A stretch of DNA of 64,000 bases, taken from positions 1-64,000 of the IMG/VR virus record IMGVR_UViG_3300020190_000035; one strand, given 5' to 3'. The translations under genes and the position numbers were made by a program. The stretch is from a virus. Below, piece by piece: positions 22,901 through 29,490 of this stretch; position 1 is the first letter of the stretch; each line of letters opens with the position of its first letter. The notes below the pieces were generated by a model. That model was given only the letters and a program-made list of their open reading frames with translations. It had not been told where the DNA came from and did no database searches.

Positions 22901-23568
22901 TTAACCCTTCTTCTATCTTGCTCTGTACCAAAGAATGGATCTACAACAGCCCTTTGTGTGACATACATTGCTGGAAGCTCAAAAGCTAGATTTCTAGCTC
23001 TTTTAACTAAAGCTTGTTGCATATCATCTTTGAAAGACCATACTGCTGCTGGCTCTCTAGTTACTCCAGCTGAAGCCTGCCTAATTTCTCCACTAGTTAA
23101 AAACTGATTTCCCTCTAACTGAAAAAGACCACCCTGAAGACGAGTAAGATTTTGTTTAGCAGTGCGTCCATCTATTTGAAAAATTAATTTTGAATATACG
23201 TCAGATGGATCTACACCATCTATTTGCCTCGTTACACCTTCAAGTTCGTCAAGAGCTTTCTTTATCTTTCCGGCACTCTCGACAAATCTTGTCGCGGATC
23301 CAGCAAATTTTCCACCCGAATCAGCTGTTGACTGAATAAACTTTGCTAGTTTTATTCCACCACTTTTTATAATTTTTGATGCAACTACAGATCCTGCCAT
23401 TGTTGCTGTACTGGCAGCAAAAAAGCGCATAACGGGATGACCGTTAAGCGCTTTACTTAAAATGCCTGAGTTAGGACTTGGACCTTCTGTCTCGCCCTCT
23501 CTGATGGGAATATCTCTGGATGTTACACCAAAGCCTAAAGAACTAATGGGGCCACGATCTCTGATCAT
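16903..23568 (-). CDS. Tail tape measure protein
   Basis: At 2221 residues this is the longest complete gene here and directly follows the two tail-assembly-chaperone-like genes, the conserved position of the tape measure. It is rich in Ala, Gln, Ser and charged helices. It has hydrophobic patches near residues 44-75 (AASTATMAGSVVASK) and mid-protein (AVPLVLGGTALLTA), and a Gly/Pro-rich stretch (GPPPVPGNVPPGIV) in the C-terminal half. The ATG start has a GGGGAA ribosome site. By the usual 0.15 nm per residue, 2221 residues would span roughly 330 nm, meaning a very long tail. No lysozyme or peptidase motif was recognised inside it. Confidence 0.88.
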   Translation of the reverse strand: MIRDRGPISSLGFGVTSRDIPIREGETEGPSPNSGILSKALNGHPVMRFFAASTATMAGSVVASKIIKSGGIKLAKFIQSTADSGGKFAGSATRFVESAGKIKKALDELEGVTRQIDGVDPSDVYSKLIFQIDGRTAKQNLTRLQGGLFQLEGNQFLTSGEIRQASAGVTREPAAVWSFKDDMQQALVKRARNLAFELPAMYVTQRAVVDPFFGTEQDRRRVKWYNPVDVIADFSKQSAINMATMLTPFDLGGAAISRIKFLAAAPTAKNPNLRLTARQTKFSNAILDVKTILSAFGQDVEKVVGSLTRNTTAMTAAFATAVKEGGAAEGNVVFAMRQARRGSREAGAAAGAGGQAGKLRKAAASVKAYLFGYEIQNVGHIDHGTRLQGFADAVPSLKGITLGVAEFRTRFKAARTAYDVVNGAISYDQGLAAVSGIRSANPQELLASSIKQVRSLHSSIFSDYSNSILRFMGPSAIAGQGLSQGKFAKEIETEEYKKALYRHLVSNGVNEGTADVFIKKVGLVSIPRSYGSAENISQRMQFGATKIIDKNNTQDFFKQVISRDNELEKIADATFTPEAFESAVILTDVLFANKQFQQNLKAKINRAWSAFYDDVAIPTGRKMVRAQKALYKDFEGDISQDKADYLARSAADELGINLLDENGQRVSRAVIGDSLARRGIDISNIGQLRAFLMQQKRMTSSTSKEGYNLFGLKPLLIDEAFDMGMFGYLDDNQTNVIEGLASEIARTDPISSSIGYSELKGVYRTQSGNIIDTTRLRSAAFGAMNFVRDQLQIPIIKFNPLDMIGYGGPQGIDHRNIFSMVPSLSFQPFGQIASEGASALVFAQERRRFFGPTGSIYSISGTSDSLAKKVSKLTGTFRQFATNENDMFSRTARIVAGRQINQNLPQAGQQEQSGLSILEKIQRRFDVAEEQPNSLLRYFGRFRQRRQDLYNPVVFGKLLRNEVVETKRGSTLSLTSEADNLLKVVDESGDQVYGHQEVLRAYESFRRRIQSYGTPVPVIRGAEQKYSSENFLRNILSGSDEGINLSQVRSQAEMREFAVKEIEKAQATSAAVSSQSVDTRSLTASMGVVRSKLEEFDLDEMSPRVATSPTITTKVDELREAIFQLALQRRAFAAAQNTGNVDIGQFVIDIEQIILELLSRDIISKNQATEARAAGLSSVLNFVAFRGYKKSATESENLTQALKSLMSIRDSGSQSFATLLDPFISQNIVNVGTGGIGNDVISIFRPFVSRTFKPSEYRLKETAVNELGNQGTVFVPTFGTVVSSVGFGRAAKSALGFSTYSDAEAFSAASVPVSHGVQRLNKYFETFGLGLDESKYSGPMSLYAGGMVAKRAVPLVLGGTALLTADRTIGGLANERDRRGERVYSPYFTSKLARSAVEAQSVLSGITPGGMSYEEKKEQLLEGEVPIRQGRYWPLGVTPFKGGKVMYYRPSYYKRLQAGANYTSESFGSPLERFAFGYDFSPLRPFDPYRFEEKQYYDRPYPTTGEYFTGPWGPVTSVLNATFGKLLKPQRLMHQQETISALGQYVSAGQSGAYNPQGLISSGRVQRISGPAMGQGGSALVSSTGGGYGPVANQISQANSRLSYMGGMPLQTASRISNSSIANINNIYVQAAQFGPPPVPGNVPPGIVAAGQPVESNRFGMVSGEIGYRLQETAGIYGFAFASLREKFGFGQGDLQPQRSMLQSASKAYGSTRAFWDLNLGGLGDIPIKPEGALGNVEISEIVRRFVPKERTDINYINPIQNTMGIKYPFLPGADYFMNFQQGDPFTRVQEGELRLPGIGYERLNPDMSGYNDPITQLDILGDIAPYSKQFRKLNTQITMASIDPGQREKLQEIRARVDEATTKYTFSEYKYKYSSPEELNLSISALTLGRVGEYIAHRDTFINTKLLSDRTAQEDWERRNVYGATFPEWQNPIDSFIKPMLYKSQGRNPLTSGLVMSGVMSQFGRSPKAKTGSSLIGFTTGAGYSLYSKTKQAITGERFMPQERKKQLALEEYIDILSYVKNTRLSNEAKTQGDMAAAAQFSQAAKRTMYGADLENSSVQTLSLAIPKRKREHFKAMINAPLQERERILSTAPRLERRIYEAAWGMKVESRPDLVEYFSRHELPDLGWEGWHPNTNMDHVKIKMGESMGINMSQMGYYPQQVREAELVNPSYPEFKKEQDSENVAAQIRMMMSRNGISGNVVPVLNGFGSSGIDIYSGVR

Positions 23569-23582
23569 TTTTTATTCCCCCC

Positions 23583-24212
23583 TTATTTTAGGCCCCAAAG
23601 CTTCTGAGCAACAGGATCTTCGTATACTGCTTCGCCTGGCTTCTTGGACTGATTATATCTATTGGCAAAATCTTTTTGCTTTTTTGTTTCTTCTTCTGGA
23701 TCAATCAACTGCAAGCTTACATTCGTTGATTCAATTCCAAGTATGCTTTGTTTAATTTCTATGATTTTTTCTGCCAAAGCAACATTTTCTGCCAACATTG
23801 TATATGTCATATTGTCTAAATCATCAGGACTATATGTAGCAATAGTAGCCAAAACAAAGGCTTTCATTAAGCTTCTCACCTCTGAAGCTTTTAACCTTTT
23901 TTCTTCTAAAACATTTTTAGCTTTTTTAATAGAAGAAAAGCCAGACTCTTCCAATATCTCATCGGCAAGAGAAGATATTAATCCAGCAGGATATTTATCG
24001 CAGTTAAACTGTTCTGGAAAAACAACTACATTTTTTATTATTAAATCTTCTATATCTACATTAGTGTAGTCACTAGAGTTTTGATATTCACAAATCTTGT
24101 CAAACTCAGAAAAAGTTAACTCTCTAAATACAATATCTTGACCTTTTATCTGTGTTACAAATAAAGATCCATAATTTTTTTTTAGTTCGTATAACTTTTC
24201 TGAGTCTAACAT
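23583..24212 (-). CDS. Tail assembly chaperone-like protein (second of pair)
   Basis: A 209-residue protein immediately before the tape measure. Its N-terminus (YGSLFVTQIKGQDIVFRELT, then FSEFDKICEYQ) parallels the middle of the preceding 172-residue protein (GDVYVTSITYDKHIAWRTLT, then RLEYKNLVRKM), so the two share a domain. Both continue with an acidic region and a motif like AGLISSLADEILEESGF / AGLPSLIAQEVLEASGF. In many tailed phages two proteins made from this position (gpG/gpGT) chaperone the tape measure. Here the second gene is in the same frame, separated by one TAG, one codon and then ATG. Function is inferred from position and pairing. Confidence 0.8.
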   Translation of the reverse strand: MLDSEKLYELKKNYGSLFVTQIKGQDIVFRELTFSEFDKICEYQNSSDYTNVDIEDLIIKNVVVFPEQFNCDKYPAGLISSLADEILEESGFSSIKKAKNVLEEKRLKASEVRSLMKAFVLATIATYSPDDLDNMTYTMLAENVALAEKIIEIKQSILGIESTNVSLQLIDPEEETKKQKDFANRYNQSKKPGEAVYEDPVAQKLWGLK

Positions 24213-24215
24213 TAA

Positions 24216-24734
24216 CTATAACTGACGAACCTCAAGGGCAACGAAGCCAGAAGCTTCTAGAACTTCTTGAGCTATAAGCGAAGGAAGTCCTGCCAACTCT
24301 CCAACAATACTCTGCTTGTCATAAGCGGGATAAAGAACACAAATCTCAGAAATTGCTTCTTCATTCCAAAGATTGGCTTCCGCTGAAGATAACTGACCAG
24401 CTTCAATTAACTGTTCCATCTTTCTTACAAGATTCTTATATTCTAATCTCGTAAGAGTTCTCCATGCTATGTGCTTATCATAAGTGATTGAAGTAACGTA
24501 AACGTCTCCATGCTCACTCTTCCAGTCTTTAATCATTCGTGCAGTTGGTCCATTTGGCCAAATCAACTCTTCATCATCAAGATCTTCAACCGTACTTGGT
24601 TCTTGTGCAATCTCTATTTCTTCTTCTTCAATCTCAGAAATATTTTTTTCTTGGACTATATATGCTTCATCCGAACCAACCTCTTGTGCCAATTCAGGTG
24701 ACTGTTTTACAACTACTTTTCTTCCTTCAGTCAT
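24216..24734 (-). CDS. Tail assembly chaperone-like protein (first of pair)
   Basis: A 172-residue protein with an acidic N-terminal half (runs such as EIEEEEIEIAQEPSTVEDLD) and a C-terminal domain shared with the next gene (WRTLTRLEYKNLVRKMEQL, AGLPSLIAQEVLEASGF). The ATG at 24734 follows an AGGAGAAATA ribosome site and a promoter-like sequence. It ends in an amber codon in the same frame as the following gene, so occasional readthrough would give a fused product of about 382 residues. Position upstream of the tape measure supports a tail chaperone role. Confidence 0.8.
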   Translation of the reverse strand: MTEGRKVVVKQSPELAQEVGSDEAYIVQEKNISEIEEEEIEIAQEPSTVEDLDDEELIWPNGPTARMIKDWKSEHGDVYVTSITYDKHIAWRTLTRLEYKNLVRKMEQLIEAGQLSSAEANLWNEEAISEICVLYPAYDKQSIVGELAGLPSLIAQEVLEASGFVALEVRQL

Positions 24735-24761
24735 TATTTCTCCTATTTAAATAAATACACT

Positions 24762-24798
24762 TTGACATATTATAACATGAACAAATTTTAAAATACAA
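24762..24798 (-). promoter_or_regulatory. Promoter ahead of chaperone/tape-measure genes
   Basis: On the minus strand, an extended -10 (TG-T-TATAAT, hexamer at 24769-24774, perfect consensus) lies 18 bases after TTGTAT (24793-24798). It sits in the 65-base gap between the tube-like gene and the chaperone gene and points toward the latter. It would let the chaperone, tape measure and downstream genes be transcribed apart from the sheath/tube genes. Seen in the sequence; activity is inferred. Confidence 0.5.
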
Positions 24799-24799
24799 A

Positions 24800-25858
24800 T
24801 TATTTAGTTCTTTCATTTAGTAATCTTAGCTCATTAGGTGTTAATGGTGGCTGTACCTTGTTTGAATCTGTTTGTTTTGTTCCTTCCGATTCAACATCAG
24901 AAAGTATTGACTTATCTGTAGATCTTATATTTCCATTAGAAACATACATATCTCTTGCTATAAAAGAGTAGTTTTCAACAACTGCAACTCCACCAGGAGT
25001 GACACTTAGATTCATCGATGACAGATTTACATCTTGTATAACTATGTCCATTTCAACAGCTACTTTTCCTGGCTTTACAAGTCTCTCGTTAAAATCTGTT
25101 GCCATCAATCTATCTAGAGTATCAAAATCATCTTCTGAATTAGTTCCCTTATTTCTAGCTATTGTTGAAACTGATCCTTCTTGAGTTCCGTATTTAATAA
25201 TTAAATTAAATGGTGGGTGCGCACTAAAAATGTTTCTTTGATCCGAGCCATCTGAATCTGCGGCTAGTCTATCTAAATTAGATCTATTCCAGTATCTTCT
25301 TATGTTTTTTTCATCTTCAATAGACTGTTCATCTCTGCCCGATAAGTAAGATTGTATTCTGGCATTCTTATCTCCATTGTTAAACAAAATTCTTTGTTCA
25401 GCGGCAACAGATAGTAGCTCACGCATTCTTCCTGGATACCTAGAATACATCGAGAACTGGCCATTAATGATTCTTACTCCACTCATAATGACATCATACG
25501 TATAGGACCAAAAACCATACAGTGGTTGCTTTTCTTGGCTAATTGAAAATGCAACTCCGGCTAAATCCAATTCATATTCTGGATCAAATAAACCATCTAT
25601 ATAAACTCTAATGTCTTCGCCAGTAAAATAATAATCATAATAGGTATTAAATTTTTCCCCATCAGATGTTTTGCCAGCCCACTGTGCATCGACTTTTTCA
25701 TTCAGTGGATCAAATGACTTGCCTGTTCTGATTGTTGTAGATGGAAGTGATCCTCCACGACCATAAAGTCTTTCTTGAAGATCTGCTGGCAAATAAGTTG
25801 TAAACGGTCTATAAGATCTATTTCCAACAACATCTTTATAATCAAAATCTGATGCCAT
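24800..25858 (-). CDS. Tail tube-family protein (third paralogue)
   Basis: A 352-residue protein next to two tail tube genes. Its central part (LAGVAFSISQEKQPLYGFWS, then IINGQFSMYSRYPGRM) matches the layout seen in both tubes: a short strand, S-x-x-x-E-K/N-x-P-x-Y/R, a glycine-rich turn and a hydrophobic strand. It is longer than them, with an added N-terminus (SYRPFTTYLPADLQERLYG) and a polar C-terminal tail. It could be a tube-capping, tube-initiating or baseplate-tube connector version of the tube fold. ATG start; it ends just before a promoter-like site. Confidence 0.75.
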   Translation of the reverse strand: MASDFDYKDVVGNRSYRPFTTYLPADLQERLYGRGGSLPSTTIRTGKSFDPLNEKVDAQWAGKTSDGEKFNTYYDYYFTGEDIRVYIDGLFDPEYELDLAGVAFSISQEKQPLYGFWSYTYDVIMSGVRIINGQFSMYSRYPGRMRELLSVAAEQRILFNNGDKNARIQSYLSGRDEQSIEDEKNIRRYWNRSNLDRLAADSDGSDQRNIFSAHPPFNLIIKYGTQEGSVSTIARNKGTNSEDDFDTLDRLMATDFNERLVKPGKVAVEMDIVIQDVNLSSMNLSVTPGGVAVVENYSFIARDMYVSNGNIRSTDKSILSDVESEGTKQTDSNKVQPPLTPNELRLLNERTK

Positions 25859-25864
25859 TTATTA

Positions 25865-26596
25865 CTACCTAACGTTTCTTGGAGCTTTAGGTTGTGGTGG
25901 AACTATTCTATCAATTAATTCAGTATAAGACTTGAGTGTTTTTTCAGAGTAGAAATTCTTCTGCCTTTGAAGATACATTGCTCTTTCATCATTAGGCAAA
26001 AGTAGTGGATCTGTTTCCATGCTTACTAATGGCTGAATTCCTCTTGCCATATATACATATGTCTGCTCAGTAATTAAGTCATCAACAGACATTGTCTGAC
26101 CTTCATCTACTATAGTAACGCCATAAATTTTCATTTTTGCACCGAGGCCATACTCATTAAAAAAGCTAAGAACGATATCAAATGGCGGTAACATATCTGC
26201 AAGTGGAGCAAAAAATAGACCTGTTTCAGACATCATTTGTCTGAATTCTCTAATCCTATAAAAAGCATACTCGTTAAAGACTGTGAAGATTAAAGACCCA
26301 CCTATTGTTCTTCCACCCTTTATAAAGCCCCTTGGATTTACGTGGCCAATTGTTCTTACTGGTGCATTTTCTCTGTGGACTGAATATGATATTGTTTGTA
26401 GTTCGCCAAGATTAAGAACATCTGTTCCCTCTATTGTTCCAGTATCTCTGTTGATTGCTGGTATTACCATTGCTGCGGAGATATCGACGCCAGCAAATGA
26501 CATGTTTGAAAAAGGATCTGGAAGATTATGATCTATTCTATATTTTGAAAAAGAACCTTCATCATAATTCCAAGAATTATTTTTGTTAAACATCAT
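25865..26596 (-). CDS. Tail tube-like protein (second paralogue)
   Basis: A 243-residue paralogue of the next upstream 235-residue tube gene. Shared features include a segment like ISYSVHRENAPVRTIGHVNP followed by RGFIKGGRTIGGSLIFTVFN, and a C-terminal region PPFDIVLSFFNEYG / VDEGQTMSVDDLITEQTYVY. Tandem tube paralogues occur in several myoviruses, one making the tube and the other a tip or junction ring. The ATG start (a double ATG) lies after a hairpin terminator, so it is probably expressed less than the upstream tube gene. Confidence 0.8.
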   Translation of the reverse strand: MMFNKNNSWNYDEGSFSKYRIDHNLPDPFSNMSFAGVDISAAMVIPAINRDTGTIEGTDVLNLGELQTISYSVHRENAPVRTIGHVNPRGFIKGGRTIGGSLIFTVFNEYAFYRIREFRQMMSETGLFFAPLADMLPPFDIVLSFFNEYGLGAKMKIYGVTIVDEGQTMSVDDLITEQTYVYMARGIQPLVSMETDPLLLPNDERAMYLQRQKNFYSEKTLKSYTELIDRIVPPQPKAPRNVR

Positions 26597-26604
26597 TATC
26601 CTTT

Positions 26605-26647
26605 ATAAAATAAATGTGGGGACTAGAAAAAATCCAGCCCCCACATT
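26605..26647 (-). terminator. Hairpin terminator between tube genes
   Basis: Arms 26613-26621 and 26639-26647 form a perfect nine-pair stem (AATGTGGGG / CCCCACATT on the transcript), followed by TATTTTATAAA. It lies in the 73-base gap between the two tube paralogues. It probably stops most transcripts leaving the abundant 235-residue tube gene and passes a fraction to the downstream paralogue. Confidence 0.65.
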
Positions 26648-26669
26648 ATTTAAATATAATATTTAGATT

Positions 26670-27377
26670 TTATGGTCTAATTATCTTAGTGCCGTTTTTG
26701 TTTAGACCGGCTGTAGTAGGAGTGCTCTCGTTGATGATCTTCTTAAGTGGATTATCTCCACCAAAAATACCACCAGTCAACTGAGCGTTTGATATCTTAT
26801 ACATTGGGCCAATTTCACGAGCAACGTAGGTCATTGTCTCTTCGATAACAATGTCATCCATTGAAGCTCCTGAACCTTCATTAAGAAGCTCAACTCCATA
26901 GATTGATCTTACCGCACCCTGGCCATACTCGTTAGCAAAGGTGATTGTAATATCAAATGGCGGAATCTGGTCTGCGTAGAAAGGAACCTGAGAAACGATA
27001 TCAAGCTCTTGCTTATCAAACTCTGCAATGCCTCTCTTATGATTCGCATCACCAGGAAGAGTATTGCTTACTCTTGTGAAAAAGTTCTGTGGATTGCTAT
27101 TGGTGTAGTTAGTCTCAAGCATTTGATAGAGGGCTGGTCTATCAAAAACTGTAAAGATTAATGATCCTGCGATACCTCTCTTGCCTCTTGAGAAAGAACG
27201 TGGGTTTGGTGAACCCATTGTGTAGATTGGGGCTTTTTCTCTGGTTACCGAGAAGGTAATGCCAGAAAGTGCACCAATTTCAACGCCACCAAAGGTAGCA
27301 ACTATATCTGCGCCCGAAAAGGTTGTGTAAGTATTAAGATACTTATTAACCGGGCCATCATAATAATCATCAGCCAT
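26670..27377 (-). CDS. Major tail tube protein
   Basis: A 235-residue protein directly downstream of the sheath, the usual tube position. Key segments are IGALSGITFSVTREKAPIYT, then MGSPNPRSFSRGKRGIAGSL and IFTVF, and later PPFDITITFANEYGQGA and DIVIEETMTYVARE. All three tube paralogues share this pattern. Codon use is slightly richer in G and C than in neighbours, as in the capsid gene, consistent with high expression. A hairpin terminator follows. It polymerises inside the sheath to form the DNA channel. Confidence 0.82.
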   Translation of the reverse strand: MADDYYDGPVNKYLNTYTTFSGADIVATFGGVEIGALSGITFSVTREKAPIYTMGSPNPRSFSRGKRGIAGSLIFTVFDRPALYQMLETNYTNSNPQNFFTRVSNTLPGDANHKRGIAEFDKQELDIVSQVPFYADQIPPFDITITFANEYGQGAVRSIYGVELLNEGSGASMDDIVIEETMTYVAREIGPMYKISNAQLTGGIFGGDNPLKKIINESTPTTAGLNKNGTKIIRP

Positions 27378-27403
27378 TTATATACCCTCCAATACGGTAT
27401 TTA

Positions 27404-28666
27404 TTATATGCTTAGTGCGACTTGAACTTCAATTGTCTTGAGTTCAAATGCTGGTGTTAATACGAGGTCAACAAACGCCTTGTTTTCTGCAGGGAAGTAG
27501 CTTACGCTAAAGTCACTGCTGAGCAGGGCACCCATTTGTTGCATACCTCTAAGTGCAGAAGTAATTGCTGTCTCCATTGAGTTACGTGTCTGAAGTGTTG
27601 ATGCTTCACCAATAAACTTCTGACATACTTGTCTCACCAAAGTAGCTGCTTCTGAGATTATTCTAAAAGTAGAAATTCTTGTGTAGTCAGAAGTTGGCTG
27701 TGCCATTGTGAGGCCTTCAACAAATGTAGGAACCTTATTGAAGTTAAGAGCAATAAAGTTGGATCCCTTCTCTGACATTGCGAGTTGCTGAGTTCTAGTT
27801 GGGTTGTATCTGATTGATGCAACGTTGTATGCTGTCTTGTTTATTGGAGAAGTAAACGAAGCCATTCTTGAAATAGCTGCAGCAAATGTAGTTGCACCAT
27901 TAGCAAATCCCCATGTGCTGTCGTAGTTAACGGGCTTGAGTTCTGAAGCAATAACAACAACGTACTTATTTGCTCCGTCATTTGCACCACCAGCTTCAAA
28001 AGTTGCATCTGTTCTTGACACAAGACCTGCAAGACCACCTGAGCCAATATGTGTTGCTACTTCACTTGGTGTCATAATCTCTGAAGAACCATCAACATAA
28101 GGCTTGACACCCATGATCGCAAAGCATGGGTAGCTATTCTCTGAAATTTCCTTAATTTTTTTACCAACCTTAGCAACAAAGCTATTTGCTGAGCTTGAGT
28201 TGTCAGCAACAAAGCCATAAACATCGCCTGGCCAGCCTGGTGTTGCTCCTGGTTCATAGTCAAAGTCAGTTGTCTTTGCGCCTCTACCCCAAGGAACAAT
28301 AATGTCTGGCTGACAAGACTCAGCTGCATCAAATGCGGCATCAAAAACGCTTGTGCCACCTGATGTTACTGTGCCAGATGAGTAGTTCCACGCTGTATTT
28401 GATGGTAGTGGAACAATGAAAATTCTTTCAGCTCCACCTGCAATCAATTCAAAGTATGCTTTATGTGCATCTGAATCTAGACCAAATGCATCAATAACAT
28501 CTTTTTCGCTAGTAGCTTGAACTACGTCAAGATCCTTCACGTTGCCGGTATTATCGGCATTATTTCTCTTAGCGATTACACAGATCTTTGGACCGACAGG
28601 AATGTCTTGTCTAGAAATGCTGTAAAAGCGATCCTTTATAATTGTTTTTACACCTGGTAGAGCCAT
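27404..28666 (-). CDS. Tail sheath protein
   Basis: About 420 residues. The N-terminus (ALPGVKTIIKDRFYSISRQ), the GGAERIFIVPLP strand and the C-terminal domain (EAATLVRQVCQKFIGEAS, ending FVDLVLTPAFELKTIEVQVA) are typical of contractile tail sheath proteins. The frame is open nine codons further upstream to a TTG at 28693. The ATG at 28666 is preferred because a strong GGAGGT ribosome site lies ten bases before it. The sheath surrounds the tube and contracts on infection. It is followed by the tube gene after a short gap. Confidence 0.85.
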   Translation of the reverse strand: MALPGVKTIIKDRFYSISRQDIPVGPKICVIAKRNNADNTGNVKDLDVVQATSEKDVIDAFGLDSDAHKAYFELIAGGAERIFIVPLPSNTAWNYSSGTVTSGGTSVFDAAFDAAESCQPDIIVPWGRGAKTTDFDYEPGATPGWPGDVYGFVADNSSSANSFVAKVGKKIKEISENSYPCFAIMGVKPYVDGSSEIMTPSEVATHIGSGGLAGLVSRTDATFEAGGANDGANKYVVVIASELKPVNYDSTWGFANGATTFAAAISRMASFTSPINKTAYNVASIRYNPTRTQQLAMSEKGSNFIALNFNKVPTFVEGLTMAQPTSDYTRISTFRIISEAATLVRQVCQKFIGEASTLQTRNSMETAITSALRGMQQMGALLSSDFSVSYFPAENKAFVDLVLTPAFELKTIEVQVALSI

Positions 28667-28716
28667 TGGACTATAGACCTCCGATTGCGGCAAATAAGAA
28701 TATGTTTACTTCAGGA

Positions 28717-28746
28717 AATATAGTAACAGAGAACTTGTAAAAACAA
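28717..28746 (-). promoter_or_regulatory. Promoter-like site ahead of sheath gene
   Basis: On the minus strand, TTGTTT (28741-28746) and TATATT (28717-28722) are 18 bases apart in the gap upstream of the sheath gene. The -10 matches consensus at five of six bases and the -35 is weak. It would drive the sheath and tube, the most abundant tail proteins. Confidence 0.35.
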
Positions 28747-28752
28747 ACTACA

Positions 28753-29490
28753 TTAACAGTCTGGAGTAGCACTTTGATATAGGTCTATTATATTAACTTC
28801 AGTCCCAGCGAAATTGGGAGTAGCAGGAGATAAGGCTTCTTCCCATATAGAATTTTCATAAGCCATATACCTTCTCACGTCTATGACTATCTTCTCAATT
28901 TGATCGATTGTCTGTGCAAATAACTTCTCAGTTGTTAACATATAGGTAACAGTTCTTTTACAAATGTCGGCACTGTCTCTATTTTCATCTGAATCAGAGA
29001 GCCTTCTAGAATACACGAATTCTGAAGCTCCTAATCTTTTAAAAACAGGAGTATGCTCAAGCATAAAGTCCTCAAATATCTCTACAATATTATCTGCAAC
29101 TTCTGACCCAGAATATCTCTTAGCAGTGCCCTGGGCTATTCCAGAGTCAGCTTCTGTCATTACGGTAAAACTGACAATATTTTGAAATCTTTGTCCAAAA
29201 ACAACAACATTCTTATTTGTTTGAGTAGTTCTTGTTCTTGGCTTTGGCTCACTTGTGTGAGTTTTTCTAAGTTCGAGCCCATATGCTATCACAGGATATT
29301 CTGCATACCTGCCACCTTGTGATGGAACTATTTTAATATCTGGATATGCATTTTCCCAAAGTGCTTTAACTACTGCTATAAATTCAAGGTATGTTAAATT
29401 TCCACTAGCCTGAAGTGGCTCACCAAAAATTCTATCGTAACTTATATCATTGGTATTTCCAGATGGGAATCCAATTGTATTTTGGGTCAT
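28753..29490 (-). CDS. Tail terminator / tail completion protein
   Basis: A 245-residue protein between the two sheath-like genes. Segments such as YLEFIAVVKALWENAYPDIK, YPVIAYGLELRKT, QRFQNIVSFTVMT and ADNIVEIFEDFMLEH have the alpha/beta layout of tail-terminator proteins that cap the tube and join it to the connector. The ATG at 29490 has an AGGGGATATA ribosome site and overlaps the preceding stop. The assignment is from position and fold-like pattern, with no signature motif. Confidence 0.6.
   Translation of the reverse strand: MTQNTIGFPSGNTNDISYDRIFGEPLQASGNLTYLEFIAVVKALWENAYPDIKIVPSQGGRYAEYPVIAYGLELRKTHTSEPKPRTRTTQTNKNVVVFGQRFQNIVSFTVMTEADSGIAQGTAKRYSGSEVADNIVEIFEDFMLEHTPVFKRLGASEFVYSRRLSDSDENRDSADICKRTVTYMLTTEKLFAQTIDQIEKIVIDVRRYMAYENSIWEEALSPATPNFAGTEVNIIDLYQSATPDC

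Noticed and set aside
23583-24734. Programmed -1 frameshift between the two chaperone-like genes
   Set aside because: The two genes are in the same frame, separated by a stop, so a frameshift would not join them.
24762-24790. Rightward promoter with perfect TTGACA on the plus strand
   Set aside because: No matching -10 at 16-18 bases and no rightward gene downstream; the leftward extended -10 explains the site better.
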